From: Lysobacterales bacterium
GTDB lineage: Bacteria; Pseudomonadota; Gammaproteobacteria; Xanthomonadales; SZUA-36
Direction of reading: 5' to 3'
DNA length: 12,032 nt
Assembly (NCBI GenBank): GCA_021648045.1
Contig: JAKITM010000069.1
Span: 1 to 12,032, forward strand
Shown: piece after piece, positions 7,168-12,032 of the stretch
How the letters are laid out: each line of letters begins with the position of its first letter
Position numbering within the stretch: position 1 is the stretch's first letter
Program-made: the position numbers and the translations under genes
The notes under the pieces: model-generated
Told to the model about the DNA's origin: nothing
What the model saw: only the letters and a program-made list of their open reading frames with translations
Databases searched by the model: none

Positions 7168-7183
7168 ATAGAGTTCACTCTAT
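7168..7183 (-). promoter_or_regulatory. Palindrome overlapping an extended -10: candidate operator
   Basis: ATAGAGT-TC-ACTCTAT is a perfect dyad with 7-bp arms, 31 bp upstream of the GTG at 7137. On the minus strand it overlaps TGGTATAGA, an extended -10-like element. A repressor dimer (TetR, MarR or GntR type) bound here would cover the start site of the membrane protein-glycosylase pair. No regulator gene lies beside it. Its function is inferred. Confidence 0.35.
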
Positions 7184-7233
7184 ACCATTTCTAAGCAAAT
7201 CGTTCGTTTTTATTTGAGAAAGCTTGGGGCTTG

Positions 7234-8028
7234 TTATGTGCTTTTCTCTAAAGGTATTTTCAATAAGTCAGGATGTAAAAACTTGTAATTCAAAACTCGT
7301 TTCACTTTTTGATTGCGGATTATTTTAAAAGATTTCGCAGCTGAATTTTCAAATGCGGGAACGGGCGCGCCTATTTGCTTTGCTGCTTGGGTATAGTATT
7401 CTCTTTTTGTGGGATGAGTATCAGCACAACAGTTAAAAGTCTCCCCCCAAGCTTTTTGTGCAACAATTTGACTGATGATTTCAATACAGTCATCACGATG
7501 AATCAGGTTCACATAAGCATCAGGGTTACCAATGAGCCTACCTTTATCAAAAAACCTCCCAGGATTTCGATTGTAGCCGATTAAGCCAGCAAATCTAACT
7601 ATTGTGGTTTTAAAGCTAGTGCTTTCTCTAAAGAGGTTTTCAATGCTTAACAGTGGGCTCGGTGATAAGTCTTTATCATCTGCTTCATATAGGGTTTTAT
7701 TGTCATTTTTATAAACAGAAGTAGAGCTAACAAATAATACTTTTTTAATTTCCGAGTTTTCAATTATAGAAACCAAATCGCAAAAGCCTTCTATGTTTTT
7801 GGATGGTATGTTAATTATTAATACATTGGCCTTAAGAAAATCTTGATGTTTTTCTGGCAAGCGGCCAATATCAAGAATATACGGTTCAATTCTTAAGGAT
7901 CTCAACTGCTGGAGGCGGCTCTTTGATGTTGTTGACGCTTTAACATGCATCCCCATAGAAACAAAATGCTCGGCTAATGGAAGACCAAGCCAACCGCTTC
8001 CAAGTAGGCTTATGTTTTTAATAATCAC
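7234..8028 (-). CDS. NAD(P)-dependent epimerase-fold SDR protein (YeeZ-like)
   Basis: A 264-residue atypical short-chain dehydrogenase. The Rossmann loop LLGSGWLGLPL (G10-x-G-x-x-G15) is at the N-terminus, followed by LFVSSTSVY (98-106), IVRFAGLIGYNRNPGRFF (143-160) and VNLIHRDDC (173-181), the cofactor- and substrate-side blocks of YeeZ/epimerase-like proteins. The Y-x-x-x-K catalytic pair of classical SDRs is not evident, so a redox function is uncertain. The start is GTG 8028, with a weak AGG about 10 bp upstream. It is separated from the 2OG oxygenase gene by 80 bp. The two may belong to one modification pathway, since epimerase-fold proteins and 2OG oxygenases do occur together in sugar or surface-glycan loci, but no glycosyltransferase is nearby. 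Confidence 0.85.
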   Translation of the reverse strand: MIIKNISLLGSGWLGLPLAEHFVSMGMHVKASTTSKSRLQQLRSLRIEPYILDIGRLPEKHQDFLKANVLIINIPSKNIEGFCDLVSIIENSEIKKVLFVSSTSVYKNDNKTLYEADDKDLSPSPLLSIENLFRESTSFKTTIVRFAGLIGYNRNPGRFFDKGRLIGNPDAYVNLIHRDDCIEIISQIVAQKAWGETFNCCADTHPTKREYYTQAAKQIGAPVPAFENSAAKSFKIIRNQKVKRVLNYKFLHPDLLKIPLEKST

Positions 8029-8108
8029 TATTTAGCCTGTATAAAAGCCATATGCAGCAACAGATTCTATGATAAAAACCGAGCCTTGGCTGTTCGTTTA
8101 AAGCTATA

Positions 8109-8933
8109 TTAGCGGTCATTAGGAGCTTTATATACATGATCGGTAGATACTGCACCTTTAGGAAATATTTTTCTGATAGCTTGCCGCAATACAGCATCTG
8201 CCTGTAACACCAAGTCTCTTATTTTTTGTTCTGGACGGCCCCTAAAGGAAGTCACATGGAACTTATCTTCTGGTCTGAGAGCTGTGTCAGAAAAATAATA
8301 ATTTGATACACATGTTCTTTCTAAGTCCGCAACAATTGGGCTAACCGAATGCCATGATGCCCCATGGGTTGCCATAATTGCGAGTCGATTAAAGCGGCTC
8401 TCAATGGTTATCTGTTTTTCTTTTAAACCGTTTGGCCATACCTCTAAATTACCACCATTTTCAGCCTCCCAATCGAGGGAGACATAATATAATAGGTTTA
8501 ACACCCGCCAGCGTTTTCTATCTTTTTCGTGAGAATTATCTATATGAGGATTTAGAAACTGGCCTTTCCGCATAAGGGATAAACCTCCAGCATATAAATT
8601 TTTATCGGGATAAAGCGAGTCTATACTACATATATTTTTAATCAGCTCAACAATTCTGGGGTCTTGAAACGCAAATATCGCGGCCTCCAAGATGGGGGCA
8701 TATTGATCCATTTGAACAGCAATATACTTATATTCGCGCAAACTTTTTTTCAACAACATCGATTCCGCAACAGGAAAAGCTTTATTTATCTGCTTTGCAA
8801 CTGAGGATGGCAGAAGATTGTCAATGATCAAATATCCAATTTGATCTTTTGTGCTTTCGTATTGGCTTCTAAGAGAGCGCTCCTCACTTTTTATTTTATT
8901 AAAAATAAGATCAGCTAGATCAGTTTTATTCAT
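8109..8933 (-). CDS. 2-oxoglutarate/Fe(II)-dependent oxygenase
   Basis: A 274-residue protein with the double-stranded beta-helix facial triad: H130-x-D132 in NPHIDNSHE and H195 in HGASWHSVSP, plus R206 in DLERTCVSNYYFS for 2-oxoglutarate. FLNPHIDNS with the later LLYYVSLDW and NGGNLEVWPNG is typical of prolyl-hydroxylase-like PF13640 members. It should hydroxylate a small molecule, sugar or protein side chain using O2; the substrate is unknown. I chose ATG 8933 over ATG 8945 because it overlaps the upstream stop as ATGA and has GGAAA 7 bp ahead, whereas 8945 has no Shine-Dalgarno. It is thus translationally coupled to the DUF1801 gene before it. Confidence 0.88.
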   Translation of the reverse strand: MNKTDLADLIFNKIKSEERSLRSQYESTKDQIGYLIIDNLLPSSVAKQINKAFPVAESMLLKKSLREYKYIAVQMDQYAPILEAAIFAFQDPRIVELIKNICSIDSLYPDKNLYAGGLSLMRKGQFLNPHIDNSHEKDRKRWRVLNLLYYVSLDWEAENGGNLEVWPNGLKEKQITIESRFNRLAIMATHGASWHSVSPIVADLERTCVSNYYFSDTALRPEDKFHVTSFRGRPEQKIRDLVLQADAVLRQAIRKIFPKGAVSTDHVYKAPNDR

Positions 8934-9421
8934 CTGGGTTTCCATTTGATTAAATCAACTATTCGTAAAACGATTCTCATCAGGTAAATGCCTTGGTTTT
9001 GTGACTTGCTCAACTGCCAAGCATAGGCAAGTGCTTCCTGCGATGGTAGCTTAGAGCTAATGCAATGTTTCAGCGCATCGGTTGAGATTTCAGTATTTTT
9101 ATCAAACACAATGGCTCGGTTACCTTCAAACTTGAACTTATCTCTATAAAGCTCTTTGAATGTGTCCACTAACTTTGTTTGGCAGTTAAAGTACATCATA
9201 TACTGATGTGGGGTTTTTTCTTTCCAGCCCAGTCGAACTGCACTTCCACCTTTACAAACATAGCTTGGCTCGCCCCATTTAAGTGTTTCTTCCAGTCCAA
9301 TACACTCTGATTCGGCTGCAGCATCCAGAACTAATTCACGCAGGCGCAACAGCTTTTGACGCATGCGTGGCGGATAGCTCCGGAACACTTCTGCAATTTC
9401 TGGGGTTTTAATTATCGCCAT
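8930..9421 (-). CDS. DUF1801 protein (long form)
   Basis: A 163-residue soluble protein carrying LKWGEPSYVCKGGSAVRLGW, then HQYMMYFNCQTKLVDTFKEL and FEGNRAIVFDK, a hallmark set of DUF1801 proteins. No reaction is known for the family. The frame opens at 9472, but ATG 9421 is preferred because GAGAGG stands 8 bp ahead of it and MAIIKTPEIAEVF is the expected N-terminus. The stop overlaps the ATG of the 2OG oxygenase as ATGA, so the two are made from one message. Only about 23% of positions look alike by eye with the shorter DUF1801 protein at 4904-5269, so this is not a recent duplicate. Confidence 0.85.
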   Translation of the reverse strand: MAIIKTPEIAEVFRSYPPRMRQKLLRLRELVLDAAAESECIGLEETLKWGEPSYVCKGGSAVRLGWKEKTPHQYMMYFNCQTKLVDTFKELYRDKFKFEGNRAIVFDKNTEISTDALKHCISSKLPSQEALAYAWQLSKSQNQGIYLMRIVLRIVDLIKWKPR

Positions 9422-9507
9422 TACTATGACCTCTCTATTTTCACATAGCCTTCCAGATGAAATGATGAACAACTAAAATCCATGCTTAGACCCATGTTGC
9501 ACGTTCG

Positions 9508-10038
9508 TTAGAGCATCCCCTTTACTGTAAGTAATTTTGACAACTCATTCATCTGATTTTTCTCTAGACAACGTTTAGGTATGATAATCGCTCTTGAAAT
9601 ATCCAAGAATATATAAATTACATCGTTAAGTTCAACTGCTTTCATTACGCCAGACCATGAGATAGTGCTTACGCAGTACTTGTGTTTCTCAATAATATTT
9701 TCCTTAGTAAATATTAATTCATTCTTCCCTAGGGTCCCGCCTTCATTACTGATTGATTTTTTTATAAACACCATCTTGTACCATTTCGAGTATAAAATAA
9801 AAACAATGAACCACAGAACCAGCGCAAGTGTCGCGTAATCTATTTGTTTAAACATGCCCCGATCAACAATGTTGTAAAAGGCATAAGTTTGTATTACTAC
9901 AATTAAAAGCAATAGCCCACTAAATGTACTAAAAATATTATTCAACAACTTTAATTGTTTACCTTCAGAGATTTCCTTTATAACTAAAAGACTAAAATCA
10001 CTGTAGTCACTGAATGTTATTTCTGTTTTTATTTCCAT
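9508..10038 (-). CDS. Two-helix membrane protein with YcxB-like C-terminal domain
   Basis: A 176-residue protein: a short cytosolic N-terminus, two hydrophobic helices at about 35-54 and 68-84, then a soluble domain. That domain contains the YcxB-like pattern (ISWSGVMKAVELNDVIYIFL, then AIIIPKRCL at about residues 149-157). The architecture (N-terminal strand region, two helices, bPH-like YcxB domain) is common in Gram-negative and Gram-positive bacteria; function unknown. GGAG 6 bp before the ATG supports the start. The 170 bp upstream (10039-10208) hold no convincing gene, only small dyads such as GTTTA-N7-TAAAC (10198-10214). Confidence 0.75.
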   Translation of the reverse strand: MEIKTEITFSDYSDFSLLVIKEISEGKQLKLLNNIFSTFSGLLLLIVVIQTYAFYNIVDRGMFKQIDYATLALVLWFIVFILYSKWYKMVFIKKSISNEGGTLGKNELIFTKENIIEKHKYCVSTISWSGVMKAVELNDVIYIFLDISRAIIIPKRCLEKNQMNELSKLLTVKGML

Positions 10039-10208
10039 TTGTTACTCCAAGGCCCAAAAATATCTTGTAATAGATTGAAAAAATGTGAGTGAAGCGGTAC
10101 CGAGCAAGCTTTTGCAAGCCTGATTTGATTAACATCAAGCTGACACTTAACCGGCCCAGCGTCTGCGTCTGGTGAAACCACCTCGTTACCGGAACATGTT
10201 TACATTCG

Positions 10209-10421
10209 CTAAACACCTCGTGCCGACATAATGTGTTCGCTGTTCAGTTCCAAAAGATCCCAAAGGTTCCCATACAGATCCTCAAACACAGCCACCATTC
10301 CATAGCTTTGTTGTTTTGGCTCTCTTACGAACTTTATACCTTTAGCTTCCATTGCATGGTAATCGCACCAAAAGTTATCTGTGTTAAGGACGAGATGCGG
10401 GACAGACACTTCATGGATGCT
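10209..10421 (-). pseudogene. 5'-truncated glyoxalase/VOC-family protein
   Basis: The frame after a TGA reads SIHEVSVPHLVLNTDNF, then DYHAMEAKGIKFVREPKQQ, GMVAVFEDLYGNLWDLLEL. This is the C-terminal beta-alpha-beta-beta-beta module of a VOC (glyoxalase/bleomycin-resistance) protein, including the F-x-D-x-x-GN-x-W-x-L ending with the metal-ligand Glu region. The N-terminal module (about 60-70 residues) is absent. Only GTG 10409 could start the frame, and no ribosome site precedes it. The break coincides with a tandem 11-bp repeat and lies 24 bp from the stop of the DUF4198 gene. Probably a relic left by deletion or recombination. Confidence 0.7.
10394..10419. repeat. 26-bp imperfect repeat, copy 1 (copy 2 at 11672-11697)
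   Basis: The copies match at 22 of 26 positions by eye and share the exact core GGACAGACAC. Both read in frame on the minus strand as EVSV followed by P/Q and H (HEVSVPH here, YEVSVQH in copy 2), with a synonymous GAA/GAG difference. Copy 1 is the broken end of the VOC gene. Copy 2 stands outside any gene, so it could be the relic of a related gene or a shared recombination site. Confidence 0.4.
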
Positions 10422-10430
10422 TCATGGATG
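10409..10430. repeat. Tandem 11-bp duplication
   Basis: CTTCATGGATG occurs twice head to tail (10409-10419, 10420-10430). It is at the break of the VOC relic. Removing one unit would not restore an upstream frame, because a TAG follows, so it is a scar, not the sole inactivating event. Confidence 0.7.
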
Positions 10431-10444
10431 CTCTAGTGGGCATA

Positions 10445-11233
10445 TTATTTGGGAAAATCCACAGTAAGCGTTGCATAATCGCTCTGATAAACACCCGAAG
10501 CCTGCTCCGGAAGCGTAACCCAAACAGCGGTCATCATTACTGAGTTCATTTTTGAGCTGTCAAAATTAATTCCACCGTTTTTGTTAGTGCTTAGCTCAAG
10601 ATCATCTGACCCCGGTGAAACAACGGTTACTTCATGGTCGACTAATGGTTTACCATTTAGCAGTAAGGTGAAATGGTTTTCTGCCTCATTTGATGCGACA
10701 AACTCCAAGTCTTGACCAACAGCCTTATAAGCTGTTTGCTTACCGCCATCACAGGTTTCAACACAAAAGAAGGTCTTGGTATGCTTGTTGTAACTGCGGT
10801 TAAGTGCCGGAGTTCCTTCTTGAGCGAAAAAAGCGGCTTTAACTTCGTCATTAACACCTATGGAATCAAGATAATAGTCGGCCTCTTCGGGTTTGATTTC
10901 TCCAAACCTACGCTTGGAACTCATTGCGGCTATCGCAAAACCGGCATTATCCGCAGTAAAACTAGCATTCATGTAAGTTTCGTTTTCTGTAAATGTCAGA
11001 TTCTTTATTTTCTGCCCATTTAGGATTACATGGATAAACGGAATTCGATCCAAACTCGGACCGCCTTCCCTATTGGGGTAAGCAAGCGCACTGGTTATAA
11101 CCAGGTTAACTTGCTCACCAACCGCAGAATTGAATTTTTCCGGCACCAAAAATGTCTGGTGCGCCACTGCCGGTGCTGCCAACAAAGTGAAAGACAGGGC
11201 TGTGGTGATTATGGTTTTTTGTAATAAATTCAT
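10445..11233 (-). CDS. Exported DUF4198 (NikM-like) periplasmic protein
   Basis: A 262-residue precursor. The signal peptide spans residues 1-24 (positive MNLLQKT, hydrophobic core, cut after A22-V-A24), leaving H25-Q-T-F-L-V-P as the mature N-terminus. An N-terminal His after cleavage followed by x-x-FLVP is typical of DUF4198 proteins, periplasmic beta-sandwich proteins often found with nickel, cobalt or TonB-dependent metal uptake; the His is thought to bind metal. A disulfide-ready FCVETCDGG is near residue 155, and the C-terminal half has a beta-sandwich pattern ending DYATLTVDF, as expected for a complete protein. A GGAG 7 bp before the ATG supports the start. No transporter or TonB receptor gene lies in the window, so the substrate is not shown. 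Two dyads lie in its leader. Confidence 0.82.
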   Translation of the reverse strand: MNLLQKTIITTALSFTLLAAPAVAHQTFLVPEKFNSAVGEQVNLVITSALAYPNREGGPSLDRIPFIHVILNGQKIKNLTFTENETYMNASFTADNAGFAIAAMSSKRRFGEIKPEEADYYLDSIGVNDEVKAAFFAQEGTPALNRSYNKHTKTFFCVETCDGGKQTAYKAVGQDLEFVASNEAENHFTLLLNGKPLVDHEVTVVSPGSDDLELSTNKNGGINFDSSKMNSVMMTAVWVTLPEQASGVYQSDYATLTVDFPK

Positions 11234-11234
11234 T

Positions 11235-11249
11235 TTGTTCTCCGAACAA
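11235..11249 (-). promoter_or_regulatory. Hairpin around the DUF4198 Shine-Dalgarno
   Basis: TTGTTC-GGA-GAACAA is a 6-bp dyad whose 3-base loop holds the core of the GGAG ribosome site, just before the ATG at 11233. If it folds in the mRNA it would restrict ribosome access. A chance occurrence cannot be excluded. Confidence 0.3.
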
Positions 11250-11278
11250 ATCAGGATTGATTAGGAATGCTAATATTA

Positions 11279-11310
11279 ACTCAAAATCTAAATTAAACAA
11301 CATTTTGAGT
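11279..11310 (-). promoter_or_regulatory. 9-bp dyad in the DUF4198 promoter region
   Basis: ACTCAAAAT and ATTTTGAGT form a perfect inverted repeat with a 14-bp spacer. On the minus strand the spacer holds TTGTTT, followed at 17-18 bp by TAATAT-like bases, a plausible sigma-70 promoter with one arm between its boxes. This could be a repressor site; it does not match a Fur box. Function is inferred. Confidence 0.35.
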
Positions 11311-11442
11311 ATGATTTCTGGTGATATATCAACTTATCTAAAAAGTGGCGCTCCGTTGTTTCAAAGGCCCCAACGAACAGGCATATCACTCATGTGGTTT
11401 AACCCATAAGGTTGGTTATATTAAATTTGCACATGTAGTTAA

Positions 11443-11634
11443 TTACTCAATGATTTCAGGTAGTTTTTCCATGGCAACAATAGCAAGTGTTGCTAGAGGA
11501 CCCAAAAAAACTGAAAGGAAAAACCAATTTAAACCACTTCTGCCTTTGCCCTGGGCAATACCAGCATTAATCAAGGCCAATGTGCCCCAACCTACAAAGA
11601 ATTGGTTACTTACTAAAAATGTATCAATATTCAT
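11443..11634 (-). CDS. Small two-helix membrane protein
   Basis: A 63-residue protein with hydrophobic segments at about 9-27 and 37-55, separated by GKGRSGLNWF. The R-S-G-x-N-WFFLSVFLGPLA stretch is common in uncharacterised small membrane proteins; no function is known to me. GTG 11643 could extend the frame by three codons, but GGAG is too close to it (2 bp) and lies 11 bp before ATG 11634. The 209 bp between its stop and the DUF4198 ATG hold the two dyads described and no other gene. Confidence 0.65.
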   Translation of the reverse strand: MNIDTFLVSNQFFVGWGTLALINAGIAQGKGRSGLNWFFLSVFLGPLATLAIVAMEKLPEIIE

Positions 11635-11647
11635 TAAATGCACGACT

Positions 11648-11768
11648 CCTTTGGTTTATGTTCAGCGGCGGGATGCTGGACAGACACCTCATAGATAATA
11701 TCCTACACCAGTTCCATCATTCAGCCGATGATTTATTTTCCCAGATAGCTCATAGTTGTAACCAAAGG
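11648..11768. repeat. 121-bp segment bounded by 9-bp inverted repeats
   Basis: CCTTTGGTT (11648-11656) and AACCAAAGG (11760-11768) are perfect inverted repeats. GGCGGGATGCTGG occurs as a direct repeat at 11667-11679 and 11769-11781, just inside the first arm and just outside the second. Copy 2 of the 26-bp repeat lies within. No gene is visible. The order GTT...AAC is the reverse of an attC site, so this is not an integron recombination site. It may be a small mobile-element relic or an IS end. Confidence 0.4.
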
Positions 11769-11819
11769 GGCGGGATGCTGGCGGCGTTTGTCAATATAGT
11801 TGTCGCCTAAAGCTTTAAT

Positions 11820-12032
11820 TTATGCCGCTTTGTTTTTCTCAGTTACCGCTAGTTTCTTTACCGGGTTAAGGTAAACATCGCCTACCGGTTCCCAATTTCT
11901 TATATTGCCACTCCAGCGTTCTGGATGCTTCGATTTTGCCAGTTCATATACTCGCTTGCGATTAGCCAATATCTTTATATCCAGCCCCTTGTGACGCTGT
12001 TCTGGGGTAACAAAATTTATCGCACTGTGTAG
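11820..12032 (-). CDS. IS3-family transposase, C-terminal end (runs off the window)
   Basis: Seventy codons from the window edge to TAA at 11820-11822: LHSAINFVTPEQRHKGLDI, then RVYELAKSKHPERWSGNIRN, W-EPVGDVYLNP. HS-x-I-x-FVTP-x-QRH with the downstream RWSG-x-x-RNW-x-PV motif is the C-terminus of integrase-core (rve) transposases. It belongs to a branch different from the relic at 1229-1405, which has YYN-x-VRLH-x-x-NGG instead. The 5' part, with the catalytic residues, is outside. The element's terminal repeat should lie left of 11820, perhaps in GTTGTCGCC (11799-11807) and beyond. Whether it is intact cannot be judged here. Confidence 0.8.
   Translation of the reverse strand, partial: LHSAINFVTPEQRHKGLDIKILANRKRVYELAKSKHPERWSGNIRNWEPVGDVYLNPVKKLAVTEKNKAA

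Noticed and set aside
7234..9421. A complete surface-polysaccharide or capsule locus based on the epimerase-like SDR and 2OG oxygenase
   Set aside because: No glycosyltransferase, flippase or polymerase is present in the window.
10007..10216. 69-codon minus-strand frame in the gap upstream of the YcxB-like gene
   Set aside because: It overlaps the YcxB-like gene's start and the VOC stop, has no family match and no ribosome site.
11345..11810. Plus-strand frames of 117 and 76 codons near the right end
   Set aside because: They are antisense to the small membrane protein or cover repeat DNA, and the peptides have no recognisable features.

Overview
The window looks like an accessory region of a Gammaproteobacterium, probably marine and perhaps near the Cellvibrionales or Alteromonadales. 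I infer this from protein style, mixed base composition and IS3-type transposase remnants; no rRNA or other lineage marker is present. There is no tRNA, CRISPR array, phage module or integron integrase.

Left part (1-1450): an AT-rich OmpR-type response regulator is followed 2 bp later by a membrane sensor gene (7TMR-DISM-like). The sensor is cut short at about position 118-130, where unrelated DNA, possibly a mobile-element end, begins. Upstream of the regulator lies the 3' end of an IS3-family transposase with its terminal repeat (1221-1405). This is truncated just where the promoter of the next operon begins.

Plus-strand operon (1488-4415): a 572-residue class V aminotransferase / cysteine-desulfurase-like PLP enzyme is followed 3 bp later by an HI0933/TIGR00275-family FAD oxidoreductase. 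These are the only plus-strand genes. They have clear catalytic motifs but no assigned pathway, and are the best candidate for an undescribed functional pair.

Minus-strand block (4425-11634): about eleven short, unrelated genes all point the same way. They are a DUF4345-like membrane protein, a DUF1801 protein coupled to a 52-codon ORF, a YcaQ/AlkX-type DNA glycosylase, a four-helix membrane protein, a YeeZ-like epimerase-fold SDR, a 2OG-Fe(II) oxygenase coupled to a second DUF1801 protein, a YcxB-like membrane protein, a 5'-truncated glyoxalase/VOC gene, an exported DUF4198 protein and a two-helix small membrane protein. Two pairs overlap by ATGA and one pair is 7 bp apart; the others have their own leaders, some with dyad symmetries. 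The block resembles gene accumulation in a variable locus, but no attC sites were found.

Right edge (11640-12032): an inverted-repeat segment with a short internal direct repeat precedes the C-terminus of a second, different IS3-family transposase that runs off the window. Signs of rearrangement therefore flank the region: a truncated sensor and an IS remnant on the left, a truncated VOC gene, short repeats and an IS end on the right.
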